In this document: positions 37,740 through 46,194 of the stretch, piece after piece
How the letters are laid out: each line of letters starts with the position of its first letter
Numbering within the stretch: the first letter of the stretch is position 1
Origin: Sediminihabitans luteus
Lineage (GTDB): Bacteria; Actinomycetota; Actinomycetes; Actinomycetales; Cellulomonadaceae
Direction: 5' to 3'
Assembly: GCF_002797595.1 (NCBI RefSeq)
Contig: NZ_PGFE01000002.1
Coordinates: forward strand, 124,001-188,000
Length of the DNA: 64,000 nucleotides
Notes under the pieces: model-generated
Databases searched by the model: none
What the model was told of the DNA's origin: nothing
What the model saw: the letters and a program-made list of their open reading frames with translations, nothing else
Program-made: the position numbers and the translations under genes

Positions 37740-38944
37740 GTGGGGCCGGCTGCGCAAGCTTCCTCGAAGCGGTGGCGGGCGTGGTACCCGGTTCCCAACG
37801 GGACGCACTTATCGGCGCGGACCGAGGACGACTACCCGCTGACCTTCCTGACGAAGAGCGATGCGCGCGCCTGGCTCAACCGAGTCCACGACTCCATCGC
37901 CCGCGGGGAGTGGGAGCCGCCCGCAGAGGCCGTCGCCCGGTGCGAGCGCGAGGCGGCCGAGGCCGCCGCACGCGACGTCACCTTCGCCGACTACGCCGAG
38001 CGGTGGCTGGAGCGCATCGCGAGCGAGCCCGGCAAGGGCGGCCGGCTGCGCAAGCCCGCCACGGTGATGATGTACCGGGGTCGGGTGAACAACTACCTGC
38101 GCGGGCCGCTCGGTGACACGCTGGTGCGTGAGGTCGACACCGCCGTTGTCCGGGACCTGGCGCGGGAACTCGTCGCGATCCCATCACGGCTGCGACCCGG
38201 CACGACCCACAACGGCATCGCCGGCGACGCGATCGACGTGCTCAAGATGATCCTGCGTGCCGCGGTGCACGATGGCGTGCTCGCCGCGATGCCCGACGTC
38301 GCCACGCCGCAACGCAAGTCCGTGCGCCATGACCAGGACCACGCGCCGGAGGACGACGTCGCCACGCCGACTCAGGTCGAAGCGCTCCATGCGGCGATCC
38401 CGCAGCCGTGGAGCATCGCCGTGCTCCTCGCCGCGTGGGTGCCACCTGCGCCGCGGGGAGGTGCTCGGGCTCCAGCGCCGCGACATCGTGTGGAATCGCT
38501 ACCGCACCGCGGCGACGTTGCATGTGCGTCGCCAGAAGAACGGCTCGTCGGGGACGCTCACCGAACCCCAAGTCCGAGATGGGTGTGCGCTCGATGGCGG
38601 TGCCGCCGTTGATGATCGACCGCCTGCGCGAGCAGATCGATGAGCGCGTGGGATCGGCGCCGTCGTCACCGGTTGTCCCGACGCGGGTCAAGGGGTCGGT
38701 GCACATGGCGGCCTCGCGTTGGAACACGATCTGGGCCGAACATCGGGTCGCCGTGACCGGGCTGCCGCAGAACTACCGGTTCCACGACCTGCGGCACACC
38801 GGGCTGACGCGCTTCGCCCAGGAGGGCGCGACGCTCGCCGAGCTCATGCGCCGTGGTGGCCATGCCGACATCAAGGTCGTGCTGCGCTACCAGAAAGCCA
38901 CGATGGCTCGTGTCATCTACCTCGTTGCTCGCATGAGCGCGGAT
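37740..38944 (+). pseudogene. Tyrosine recombinase (phage-type integrase), twice frameshifted
   Basis: Three frames together encode a typical actinobacterial integrase. The first runs from about GTG 37740 with the arm/core-binding part (KRWRAWYPVPNGTHLS ... FADYAERWLERI). The second runs from about 38440 with LRRGEVLGLQRRDI, containing the first catalytic Arg. The third runs from about 38568 with PLMIDRLREQI and FHDLRHTGLTRFAQEGATLA ... GGHADIKVVLRYQKAT, containing HxxR, the GH pair and Tyr. Each break is a one-base insertion beside a G or C run (GGG at 38437-38439, CCCC at 38566-38569). The last frame stays open past the usual end to 39205. It is a relic of the element that brought part of this region. 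Confidence 0.85.
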
Positions 38945-39068
38945 CGTCACCGAGGTGCGGCCGACTTTGCGCTCGATCGCTGTCCTGGGTGTTGTGGGCG
39001 TCGTCTGGACGGTGTGGTTGACAGGCCTCGGTTGGCCGACGTCCGTATTCTACAATGCGAAATCATGG

Positions 39069-39614
39069 CTAGCTCCTCCAATATTGCAGGATCTCGTCGG
39101 GCAGTTGTGCCCATGTTTCCAGCGGGAGGGGTCGCTGGAGGTCGGGATCGATCAATTTCGACTGTGCGTACACTCTTGCGGCAGCCGCGTACTCAATCAT
39201 CGTGACCATGACAAAAAACCACATGGACATTGCACTTCGAGGGTTATCGAACGTGGGCGCATCAGGCTCGCTGGCGCCAGGGAGATTCGCGCGTAGAGCC
39301 TCGGCAATCTCCTCCAGAAGTTCGGCATCTAATACGACTTCAAGCCGGTGTGCAAGTTCGTTTCGACGCTTGCTCATGGAGCGAACTGAATTCAGTACAG
39401 TCTCGGTCTTGCCCGCAAAGAGTCCAAACGCGTCGATGAGGTTAACCTTCTGAGCAAACGTCAGTCGTGTGCTCAGGGCGTCGGGGTTCGGGAACAGGAG
39501 TCTCAGAGCCTCGTCGATCGAGCGCTCAACCCAGAGGTGCCCCTTCAGGTACATCGTCAGCAGGTTCTCTTCCTGCGTGACCTGACGGTGGAAGGTGGGG
39601 AAGTCGAGCTGCAT
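39069..39614 (-). CDS. HEPN-like hypothetical protein
   Basis: 181 residues, mostly helical. MSKRRNELAHRLE at about residues 80-92 contains R-x4-H (Arg84, His89) with the RNxxAH context typical of HEPN domains, many of which are RNases in defence or toxin systems. The N-terminus is acidic and aromatic and the C-terminus ends WAQLPDEILQYWRS. G+C is low for the window (30/60 in the row at 39361). Start ATG 39614; no strong ribosome site. It stands alone with no evident antitoxin partner, and its 3' end overlaps the run-on frame of the integrase remnant. Confidence 0.75.
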   Translation of the reverse strand: MQLDFPTFHRQVTQEENLLTMYLKGHLWVERSIDEALRLLFPNPDALSTRLTFAQKVNLIDAFGLFAGKTETVLNSVRSMSKRRNELAHRLEVVLDAELLEEIAEALRANLPGASEPDAPTFDNPRSAMSMWFFVMVTMIEYAAAARVYAQSKLIDPDLQRPLPLETWAQLPDEILQYWRS

Positions 39615-39633
39615 GGGCAGAGCATGCCAGACC

Positions 39634-40084
39634 CTACGACTCGGGCGTCTCCGCCACGAGGGCCAGCTGGCTCATCTGCGCGTGCCAGTACAGCAGTCGC
39701 GGCACCATGGTCACCGTGACGTTCTGCTGCGTGCCCGTTGAGTTTGGAGGCGAGCGCGCGGTCACGACGTGCAGCCACGCGCTGGCGGGCGAGCGGGCGT
39801 GACCGATTGGAGCGTGCGGCCGGCAGCTCGCGCCGAGCCGTCCGCGCGCATCGATCGGAGCAGTACCGACCACCATGGCGGGCACGCACAACACTTACCG
39901 TGTCGCGGCAGTCAGGGCGCCCGCAGGTGCGATCAGCCGGGTGGGTCGGCGTCCACTCCGCCTGCCTTCGTCGTCGGGCAGCGGGGCAGTCCCACCTGTC
40001 ACCTACTCGCGCAGCAGTCCCGAGGGCCACGTGTCGCTCGTGGCATACCGCCCGCGTGTAGCGACGACACCTGATGGCCCCCAC
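39634..40084 (-). pseudogene. Decayed Cys-rich zinc-motif protein
   Basis: The frame from 40084 contains TCGRPDC ... RARHGGRYCSDRCARTARREL, the same CxxxxC ... YCSxxC unit as the gene cut by IS3 at 33753. Near 39760 coding character moves to another frame, which ends protein-like (VTMVPRLLYWHAQMSQLAL) at a TAG in 39634-39636. The first frame continues only as Arg/Gly-rich shadow to 39557. It is probably a frameshifted relative of the 33753 gene. Confidence 0.5.
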
Positions 40085-40107
40085 CTGATGGCCCGGGTGA
40101 GCACGGA

Positions 40108-41847
40108 TCAGTCGAGGCCATGGACAGGGCGGGCTGCTTCGTGGACGCGGTACGCAGCCTTGGTGAGCTCGTTCCTGAACGCGATCGCTTCCGCGCTGAT
40201 ATTGCTGAAGATGACACTGGAGTGACCGATCATGTGGGCGCTGGCCCAGCAGGCAACGTCGAGTGCGAGTCCGAGCATCTCTGGGCTAATGCTATAGGCG
40301 TCCCAGCCCTCGTCCGTGTAGCGGATGCCGTGGAGATAGCCGACGGGGGTGGCGTGGACAGTCTGGCTCAGGAATGAGTATGCGACCTCAAACCAGCGTT
40401 CTTCGGGGAAGCCGCGGCCATAATCGCGGAGCATCGACGTGATGGTCGGGATTGGTGTGCGACCCTTTGCGACGGTTTGGTTGGGGTTGGCGATGTAGGT
40501 ACCGTTCTGGGGCAAGGCAAGGATTGACACGGCGTCTGTGCGCGGTACCCCGCTGCCGGCGAGAAGGTCAATGGTCTTGGCTGCGCGGGCGCGCATCTCG
40601 TCGAAGTACTGAGTGGCTCTGGCCTTGAAGACGTCTGCCTCGGCGCTGGCGAATCTCCAGCGGAGGCGGGCGGACTCCTCGAGGAGCATGCGGGCGGCGA
40701 ACACGGCGATGACTTCAGAACCGGGACGGTCGTAGGTGGAGAGAACGACGTTCAGGTTGGAATGGGCCCCAGCGAAGTTGAGGGCTTCGTGGAGGGCGGG
40801 GTTGCCGTGGCCCCACATGTCTACAGGGAAGCTGCGGGCCAGGTCCCAGTAGGCCTCGGCCCTTTCTGCGACCTCTTGGATGGAATTAGTGTCGGGCCAC
40901 CAATTCGCGGCGGCAACAATGACCCGCGGGTCGATGAGGCCGGTGGGAGGCTCCGGATCTGCGGCTTTGACGGGGACGTTGAACTTCTTTGTTGTTGAAA
41001 GTTTGTGAATCGGGCGCGCCGTAGCGGCGACGACGCTGGCGAGGCGGACAGCCTCGTCGATGAACGGTTCTTGCTCGACGTCGGCGGGCCACATGTCCGG
41101 CAGCGCCGCGGAGGAACCCAGGAGCGTCGCTACGACACCAGCCGAGGCGACGTGCATGAAGAGTGCCTCGTGGTCCGCACGGAGGTCATGTCCCGGCACC
41201 CCGTCCTCGCTCACTGTGCTCTGCAGGCCGAGGTAGTTTCCGTGCCCAGCGTGCGCCAACACGTAGACGGCGCCGCGCAGCCCGGCCACGTCCAGGAGTG
41301 CTGCCGATCTGGCCGAAGCGGACGATGGGTCAGCGGGACTGCCGGTGAGGTAGTCGTCGAGAAGCGCCTGCTCGGATGGAAACGTCGGCGCGTCGAGCCA
41401 GGTCATCGATTCGCCGGTCAGGTCCGCAAGCGGCGGGATGGGCTGGAGCCATCTCTGGAGGTTCCCGCAGCTCGAGTCCGGTGGGACCGGAGTCCTGCAC
41501 ATCCGGTTCCGCTCTACAATCAAGTCACCGAGCAGTGCACGCCGTCGGGTCCCTGGGTCGGCGGACACCCACAGCCACCGGAGACCATCGAAGAACACGC
41601 TGCGGCACAAGGACCCAAGCACGGTGCCACCGAATCCGGATCCGATCATGGATTCGGCGGCTTCGAACCGTTGGCGCGCGGACATGAACGCTAAACCAGT
41701 GAGGAATCGATCCGGTGTCGTGACGTCGTTGAAGTCGATTGGTAGGGACGTCAAGTGCAGTCGCAGAGCCCGCGTGGCGTGCCGAAGCGCCGCCTGTGCA
41801 GGGGGCTCTTCTCGGCCGTCCGCTCGGCTCAAAATAGGTGCATCCAT
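40108..41847 (-). CDS. Large hypothetical protein of unknown family
   Basis: About 579 residues from ATG 41847. The frame is open to ATG 42012, but codons upstream of 41847 lose the third-position G/C bias. Recognisable stretches are SVFFDGLRWLWVSADPGTRRRALLGDL, WPDTNSIQEVAERAEAYWDL, ARMLLEESARLRWRF and FEVAYSFLSQTVHATPVGYLHGI. The last, a helix with SxxxHxxP, recalls HEPN-related DUF5677-type proteins, but I cannot assign a family. It is soluble and largely helical. It lies upstream of the decayed Cys-rich gene on the same strand with 23 bases between, so they may once have formed an operon. Confidence 0.68.
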   Translation of the reverse strand: MDAPILSRADGREEPPAQAALRHATRALRLHLTSLPIDFNDVTTPDRFLTGLAFMSARQRFEAAESMIGSGFGGTVLGSLCRSVFFDGLRWLWVSADPGTRRRALLGDLIVERNRMCRTPVPPDSSCGNLQRWLQPIPPLADLTGESMTWLDAPTFPSEQALLDDYLTGSPADPSSASARSAALLDVAGLRGAVYVLAHAGHGNYLGLQSTVSEDGVPGHDLRADHEALFMHVASAGVVATLLGSSAALPDMWPADVEQEPFIDEAVRLASVVAATARPIHKLSTTKKFNVPVKAADPEPPTGLIDPRVIVAAANWWPDTNSIQEVAERAEAYWDLARSFPVDMWGHGNPALHEALNFAGAHSNLNVVLSTYDRPGSEVIAVFAARMLLEESARLRWRFASAEADVFKARATQYFDEMRARAAKTIDLLAGSGVPRTDAVSILALPQNGTYIANPNQTVAKGRTPIPTITSMLRDYGRGFPEERWFEVAYSFLSQTVHATPVGYLHGIRYTDEGWDAYSISPEMLGLALDVACWASAHMIGHSSVIFSNISAEAIAFRNELTKAAYRVHEAARPVHGLD

Positions 41848-42053
41848 CGTTCTATCCGCCTTCAATCCGGCCGCGACCGTCGCGGCCTCGGACGACAGAA
41901 TGATGCATGGGGCTGTCGAGCGGTCAGGCGACACGCAACCTGCGGGACTGTCTGATGAACGGCTCTGGCGCACTTCTGGTGGTCGGTTCGTCCGATACGG
42001 GAACTCTGTCATGACCTGGCGTAGTACTGGATGCGAAGCTGCTGGTCAGGACG

Positions 42054-42206
42054 GTGTCCGCAGAGTTGTCGGCGCTGGTGATCGACGACGTGGAGGACGC
42101 TGGCAGGGCGATCGTCGTCACTGCTCGCACGAGGGAGGGGGCTGCTTGTTGTCCCGCGTGCGGGACCTCGAGCGGGCGCCTGTACGCATATCGCAACTGG
42201 CTCGAC
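42054..42206 (+). pseudogene. ISL3-family transposase N-terminal remnant
   Basis: A short stretch (LSALVIDDVEDAGRAIVVTARTREG then CCPACGTSSGRLYAYRNW) matches the N-terminal zinc-binding part of ISL3 transposases. The rest of the transposase is absent and the frame continues only as unrelated sequence to 42452. Confidence 0.6.
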
Positions 42207-42721
42207 TGCGTCACGCCACCAACGCATCCGGCGCTACACCCCCCGCCACTACGGGTAGATCAAACCGCCATCGGAACCGACCCCCAGCATCACGACTCCC
42301 AGCCACCGTCACCAACCTCACCATCGGCGTGTCCGTTCCGAGTTTCCGCTGAACCCGTCATGAGGCACAGACGACCGGTTCCGCTTCCAGCCTCCGCCAA
42401 TGCATGCGTGCAGCTGCAGGGCGAACTGCAGGCAAACCTCACGGTTCGTTAGACCTGCCGGGGTGCGCCTCGCGTCCGGGTACGCGACGTCCGTCAGATC
42501 CTGGGTGCAGCACCTCCATGCAGCTCCCGCCTTGGCGCTCTCCGACAAACCGGGCGTCCCGGATGGCAGGCTGTGCCCGAGCCCCCCGAATAGGTTGGTG
42601 ACGTCGTTGATGGACGAGCGCGGCCTCCCGCGCTGAGACGTGACGGTCGGGTACCTCGCAAAGACCCTGACCGAACGCACGCTGCTCGACCCCGGGCTGT
42701 TCCCGATGTCGATCGCCGAAG
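42207..42721. other. Degenerate intergenic region
   Basis: 515 bases following the ISL3 remnant. Several short frames exist on both strands but none has recognisable similarity or a ribosome site. Probably decayed mobile DNA and the lost upstream part of the SUKH pseudogene. Confidence 0.4.
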
Positions 42722-43230
42722 GTGGGCGCGACGGAGGAGGCGCTGGCCGAGGCCGAGTAGCGTCTCGGCGGCCCGCTGGACCCCCAGCACAGGGAGCTGC
42801 TGCGCCTTGTCGACGGGTGGCCGGACGTCATCCTGTTCGGGTACATCTTCGGTCCTCAGGACATGGGCGCCGGTGACGCGTGGGTCGCGGCGAATCAGCG
42901 CCTCGACCTCGTGTACGAGCGCCTGTCCCGGAGGACGGTTGGCCGCCGCGCGACCAGATGCTCCCGATCTTCGCCGCGCCGCACCAGATCGACGTGATGG
43001 CGCTGTGGGTCGGGGGGCCGGTCGCTGACGGCGGGCGCCCGGTCTACTGGTTCGCCCACGAGATCGTCCAGGAGTGGCCGAACTGCTACGAGTGGTTCCT
43101 GCTGTGCGTCACGTACGCGCGCCGGAGCCTCGAGCGCACTCGGACGACCTCCGCGCACACGCAGTCCGACCACGCGCACGACGAGCCCGTCGGCGGCGAC
43201 GAGCTCAGCCGAGCAGGTCCGCCGGGGTGA
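42722..43230 (+). pseudogene. SUKH (SMI1/KNR4-like) immunity protein, inactivated
   Basis: The 42722 frame reads VGATEEALAEAE, a TAG at 42758-42760, then RLGGPLDPQHRELLRLVDGW and VILFGYIFGPQDMGAGDAW, the SMI1/KNR4 pattern (ATEExIxxAExRLGxPLP). Near 42929 one C is missing and the protein continues in another frame: PEDGWPPRDQMLPIFAAPHQ ... GRPVYWFAHEIVQEWPNCY. SUKH proteins are immunity partners of secreted polymorphic toxins; no toxin gene is visible here. The 3' end overlaps the convergent ATPase gene. Confidence 0.68.
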
Positions 43231-44611
43231 GGGTCGTGATGCCGTCGACGCTGCCCCCGGTGCGGGACACCGCGATCAGTGGAGTGGTCCGGTCAGCTCC
43301 GGGGACGATGCCCCGTTGGTTCACGAGCTCTGTGGCGTCGTGAATGTCGAAGGGTGCGGTCTCACGCCACTTGATCGAGCCGATGAACGTGACGGACCGG
43401 GCGGGTCGCCGGTCGGCGCCGACGAGGTCGACCTCGACGTCGCCCTTGCGGTTCCACCAGGCACCGACGACGGCCGACGCGGGCACGACGGTGTCGTCGA
43501 GTGCTCGCTCCCACAGGAGCCGCCGCACGACGGGCTCGACGGCGCGCCCGCGCCACGTCGACCACCCGCGAGCGATGCGCCGCGTGACGATGTCGCCGCG
43601 ACCGGCGTCGACCAGGTCGGCGGCGTCGTGCAGGAACGCGAGCCAGAAGCGCATGTACGGGTCGTCGATCCGGTACTGCTTGTGGTGGGCCGGCGTGGTC
43701 GAGAGCGGTTCGTCGACCGCGACGACGCGGCGTCCGACCAGCTGGTCGAGCGAACGCGAGAGGGAAGCGCGTTGGTCGACGTTGGCGACCCGGCCGATGG
43801 TCGTGAAGGTGCGGGCCTCCGTGCCGATCGCGCGTAGAACGTCCTTCGCCTGGGTCTCCGAGGGGAACTCGGACGACAGGGCTCGTTCGCCCGAGACGAT
43901 GAGCGTGCTGACCGAGGTGGACACGCCATCGGCGATGAAGTCGGCGACCGACTGCCCGGGTCGCCACGCGGTGACGAGCGGTGGCAGGCCACCCGTCACC
44001 AGGTACGCGTCGATCGCCTGCGTCGCGTCGAGGCCTGTCATGGTCGCCACGTCCTGCGGGGTGAGTGGCTGGATCTCCTTGTCGACGCTGCGTCCGTAGA
44101 ACGGGCGCCCATGGCTGGTGAGTCGTTCCATCTCGGACTGGTTCGACCCGACGAGGACGAGGAGCACGGGGAGCGCGGAGAGCCTGGTGTCCCACACGCC
44201 CTGGAGCGCGCCCTCGAACCCTGGGTCGCCGGTCAGGTAGGAGACCTCGTCCAGCACGATGATCGACACCCGGTCCGTCGGGACCGCGAGCGCCAGGATG
44301 GTCAGGGCGTCCTGCCACGAGCCGGAGACGGCGTATCCGGCGGCGTCTGCACCGGGCAGGCCGGAGGCGGCGACGGTCTCGAGCAGCCGACGTCGTTCCA
44401 GCTCGGGGCGCGAGCCGTCGGCCAGGAAGTACATCGAGGGGACTCCTGCCCGCTCGACGAACTCGGTGACGAGGCGGGACTTGCCGACCCTGCGGCGTCC
44501 GCGCAGGGCGATCGCCTTGCCTGGCCGGTCGGAGGTCGGGCTTCGCACCTGTTGCAGGACGTAGTCGAGGTCGGCGAGCTCGCGCCGTCGTCCGACGAAG
44601 CCGTCGACCAT
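43205..44611 (-). CDS. Archaeal-type ATPase with DUF234-like C-terminus
   Basis: 468 residues from ATG 44611, which has a GGAGGT five to seven bases upstream. The N-terminal STAND/AAA-like ATPase starts FVGRRRELADLDYVL; Walker A is RGRRRVGKSRLV near residues 36-47 and Walker B is IIVLDEVSYLTG near 118-129. A middle winged-helix segment is followed by QYRIDDPYMRFWLAFLHDAA and NRKGDVEVDLVGADRRPAR, with a Lys in FIGSIKW, the DUF234 region that resembles a PD-(D/E)XK fold. Function of the family is unknown; genes are often solitary and variable between strains. An inverted repeat upstream suggests its own operator. Confidence 0.85.
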   Translation of the reverse strand: MVDGFVGRRRELADLDYVLQQVRSPTSDRPGKAIALRGRRRVGKSRLVTEFVERAGVPSMYFLADGSRPELERRRLLETVAASGLPGADAAGYAVSGSWQDALTILALAVPTDRVSIIVLDEVSYLTGDPGFEGALQGVWDTRLSALPVLLVLVGSNQSEMERLTSHGRPFYGRSVDKEIQPLTPQDVATMTGLDATQAIDAYLVTGGLPPLVTAWRPGQSVADFIADGVSTSVSTLIVSGERALSSEFPSETQAKDVLRAIGTEARTFTTIGRVANVDQRASLSRSLDQLVGRRVVAVDEPLSTTPAHHKQYRIDDPYMRFWLAFLHDAADLVDAGRGDIVTRRIARGWSTWRGRAVEPVVRRLLWERALDDTVVPASAVVGAWWNRKGDVEVDLVGADRRPARSVTFIGSIKWRETAPFDIHDATELVNQRGIVPGADRTTPLIAVSRTGGSVDGITTLTPADLLG

Positions 44612-44622
44612 GGTTACCTCCG

Positions 44623-44651
44623 ATGTAGGTCGCATTAGATGTTACCTACAT
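44623..44651 (-). promoter_or_regulatory. Inverted-repeat operator candidate upstream of the ATPase gene
   Basis: ATGTAGGT (44623-44630) and ACCTACAT (44644-44651) form a perfect 8-bp inverted repeat with 13 bases between. A partial direct copy, GGTTACCTCCGATG, at 44612-44625 overlaps the ribosome-site region. The site lies 12-40 bases upstream of the ATPase start on the minus strand, where a repressor could block it, and between this gene and divergent pxpA. Confidence 0.55.
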
Positions 44652-44752
44652 TGGATGATACGTACATCCCACGATCGCGACGAGGTGCGCCTCCGCCACC
44701 GAGCACCCGTCGCGGCTGTGCGCCCGTGCAGCAGGGCGATAGTTTGGACGCG

Positions 44753-45574
44753 ATGCCACCCCTCACCCCGCCCAGCGCCCCAGGCGCCCCGAGTTCCCCG
44801 AGCACCCCGACGATCGACCTCAACGCCGATCTCGGCGAGGGGTTCGGCCGGTGGGCCCTGACCGACGACGACGCCCTGCTCGACGTCGTGACGAGCGCGA
44901 ACGTCGCGTGCGGGTTCCACGCGGGCGACCCGGCGACCATGCGCCGCGTGTGCGAGCGCGCGGCCGAGCGAGGCGTGGCGATCGGCGCGCAGGTCTCGTA
45001 CCGCGACCTCGCGGGGTTCGGCCGCCGTGCCATGGACGTCCCGGCCGACGAGCTCGCCGCCGAGGTCGCATACCAGGTCGGGGCGCTCGACGTGTTCGCC
45101 CGGGCGGCGGGCAGCCGTGTCGCGTACGTCAAGCCGCACGGTGCGCTGTACAACCGGGCGGTGCGCGACGAGGAGCAGGCGGCCGCGGTCGTCGAGGGGG
45201 TCCGGCTCGCGTCGACCGCCTCGGGCGACCCGCTGCCGGTGCTCGGTCTGCCGGGTTCCGCGCTGCACCGCGCCGCCGCGGGGGCGGGCTTCGTGACGGT
45301 CGCGGAGGCGTTCGCCGACCGCGCCTACCGCCCGGACGGGACGCTCGTCCCCCGGACCGAGCCCGGCGCCGTCGTCCACGACCCTGACGAGGTCGTGGCG
45401 CGGTCGGTCGCGGTCGCGACCGGCGGGGGAGTCGTCGCGGCCGACGGCACCACGCTGACCCTCGCCGCCGGGTCGCTGTGCGTGCACGGCGACACCCCGG
45501 GTGCGGCCGCGCTCGCCGCGCGGGTGCGGGCCGCGCTCGACGAGGCCGGGGTCGACGTGCGGTCGTTCGTGTGA
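44753..45574 (+). CDS. pxpA: 5-oxoprolinase subunit PxpA (LamB/YcsF family)
   Basis: 273 residues. The family signature TIDLNADLGEGFGRW lies near residues 20-34, with SANVACGFHAGDP, VGALDVFARAAGS and YVKPHGALYNRA following, and LCVHGDTPGA near the end. With PxpB and PxpC it opens 5-oxoproline to glutamate using ATP. ATG 44753 is used; the frame runs upstream to 44639 but that part is not conserved. It overlaps pxpB by GTGA, so the three genes form one coupled operon. Confidence 0.94.
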   Translation: MPPLTPPSAPGAPSSPSTPTIDLNADLGEGFGRWALTDDDALLDVVTSANVACGFHAGDPATMRRVCERAAERGVAIGAQVSYRDLAGFGRRAMDVPADELAAEVAYQVGALDVFARAAGSRVAYVKPHGALYNRAVRDEEQAAAVVEGVRLASTASGDPLPVLGLPGSALHRAAAGAGFVTVAEAFADRAYRPDGTLVPRTEPGAVVHDPDEVVARSVAVATGGGVVAADGTTLTLAAGSLCVHGDTPGAAALAARVRAALDEAGVDVRSFV

Positions 45575-46194
45575 TCGTCCACCCGGTGGGCCGCGCCGCC
45601 CTGCTGGTCGAGCTCGACGACCTCGCGGGCGCGCAGGCCTTCCACGCCGAGGTCGAGCGGCGCCGCGCCGACGGGCGCGTGGTGGTGCGCGACGTCGTCC
45701 CGGCCGCGCGGACCGTGCTCCTCGACGGGTTCGCGACGCCCGACGCCGCCCGCCGGGTCGCGGCGGACGCGCCCGGGTGGTCCGTACCTCCGCTCGTGGC
45801 GGACGACGGTCCGCTCGTGACCCTGCGCGTGCGCTTCGACGGGCCCGACCTCGACGACGTCGCGCGCTGCTGGGACGTCGCCCCCGCGGACGTCGTCGCC
45901 CGACTCACGACGACCGAGCTGCGGGTCGCGTTCGGCGGGTTCGCGCCCGGCTTCGGGTACCTCGCGGGCCTGCCCGACGAGCTCGCGGTGCCGCGCCGCG
46001 CGACGCCCCGCACGGTCGTGCCGGCCGGGGCGGTCGCGCTCGCGGGCACGTGGGCCGGCGTCTACCCGCGCGAGTCGCCCGGCGGGTGGCAGATCGTCGG
46101 CACCGCGGTCGACGCCGCGCTGTGGGACGTCGACCGCGACCCGCCCGCGCTGCTCGTGCCCGGGACGCGCGTGCGGTTCGAGGACGACGCGTGA
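45571..46194 (+). CDS. pxpB: 5-oxoprolinase subunit PxpB
   Basis: 207 residues, carboxyltransferase domain subdomain 1 (KipI/Ahs1 family). Characteristic stretches are AFGGFAPGFGYLAGLP near residues 115-130, RATPRTVVPAGAVALAG, and YPRESPGGWQIVG near 169-181. GTG 45571 overlaps the pxpA stop, and the stop overlaps the pxpC GTG. The N-terminal part is shorter and more divergent than the C-terminal core, as is usual in actinobacteria. Partner of PxpC in the ATP-dependent step. Confidence 0.93.
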   Translation: MIVHPVGRAALLVELDDLAGAQAFHAEVERRRADGRVVVRDVVPAARTVLLDGFATPDAARRVAADAPGWSVPPLVADDGPLVTLRVRFDGPDLDDVARCWDVAPADVVARLTTTELRVAFGGFAPGFGYLAGLPDELAVPRRATPRTVVPAGAVALAGTWAGVYPRESPGGWQIVGTAVDAALWDVDRDPPALLVPGTRVRFEDDA

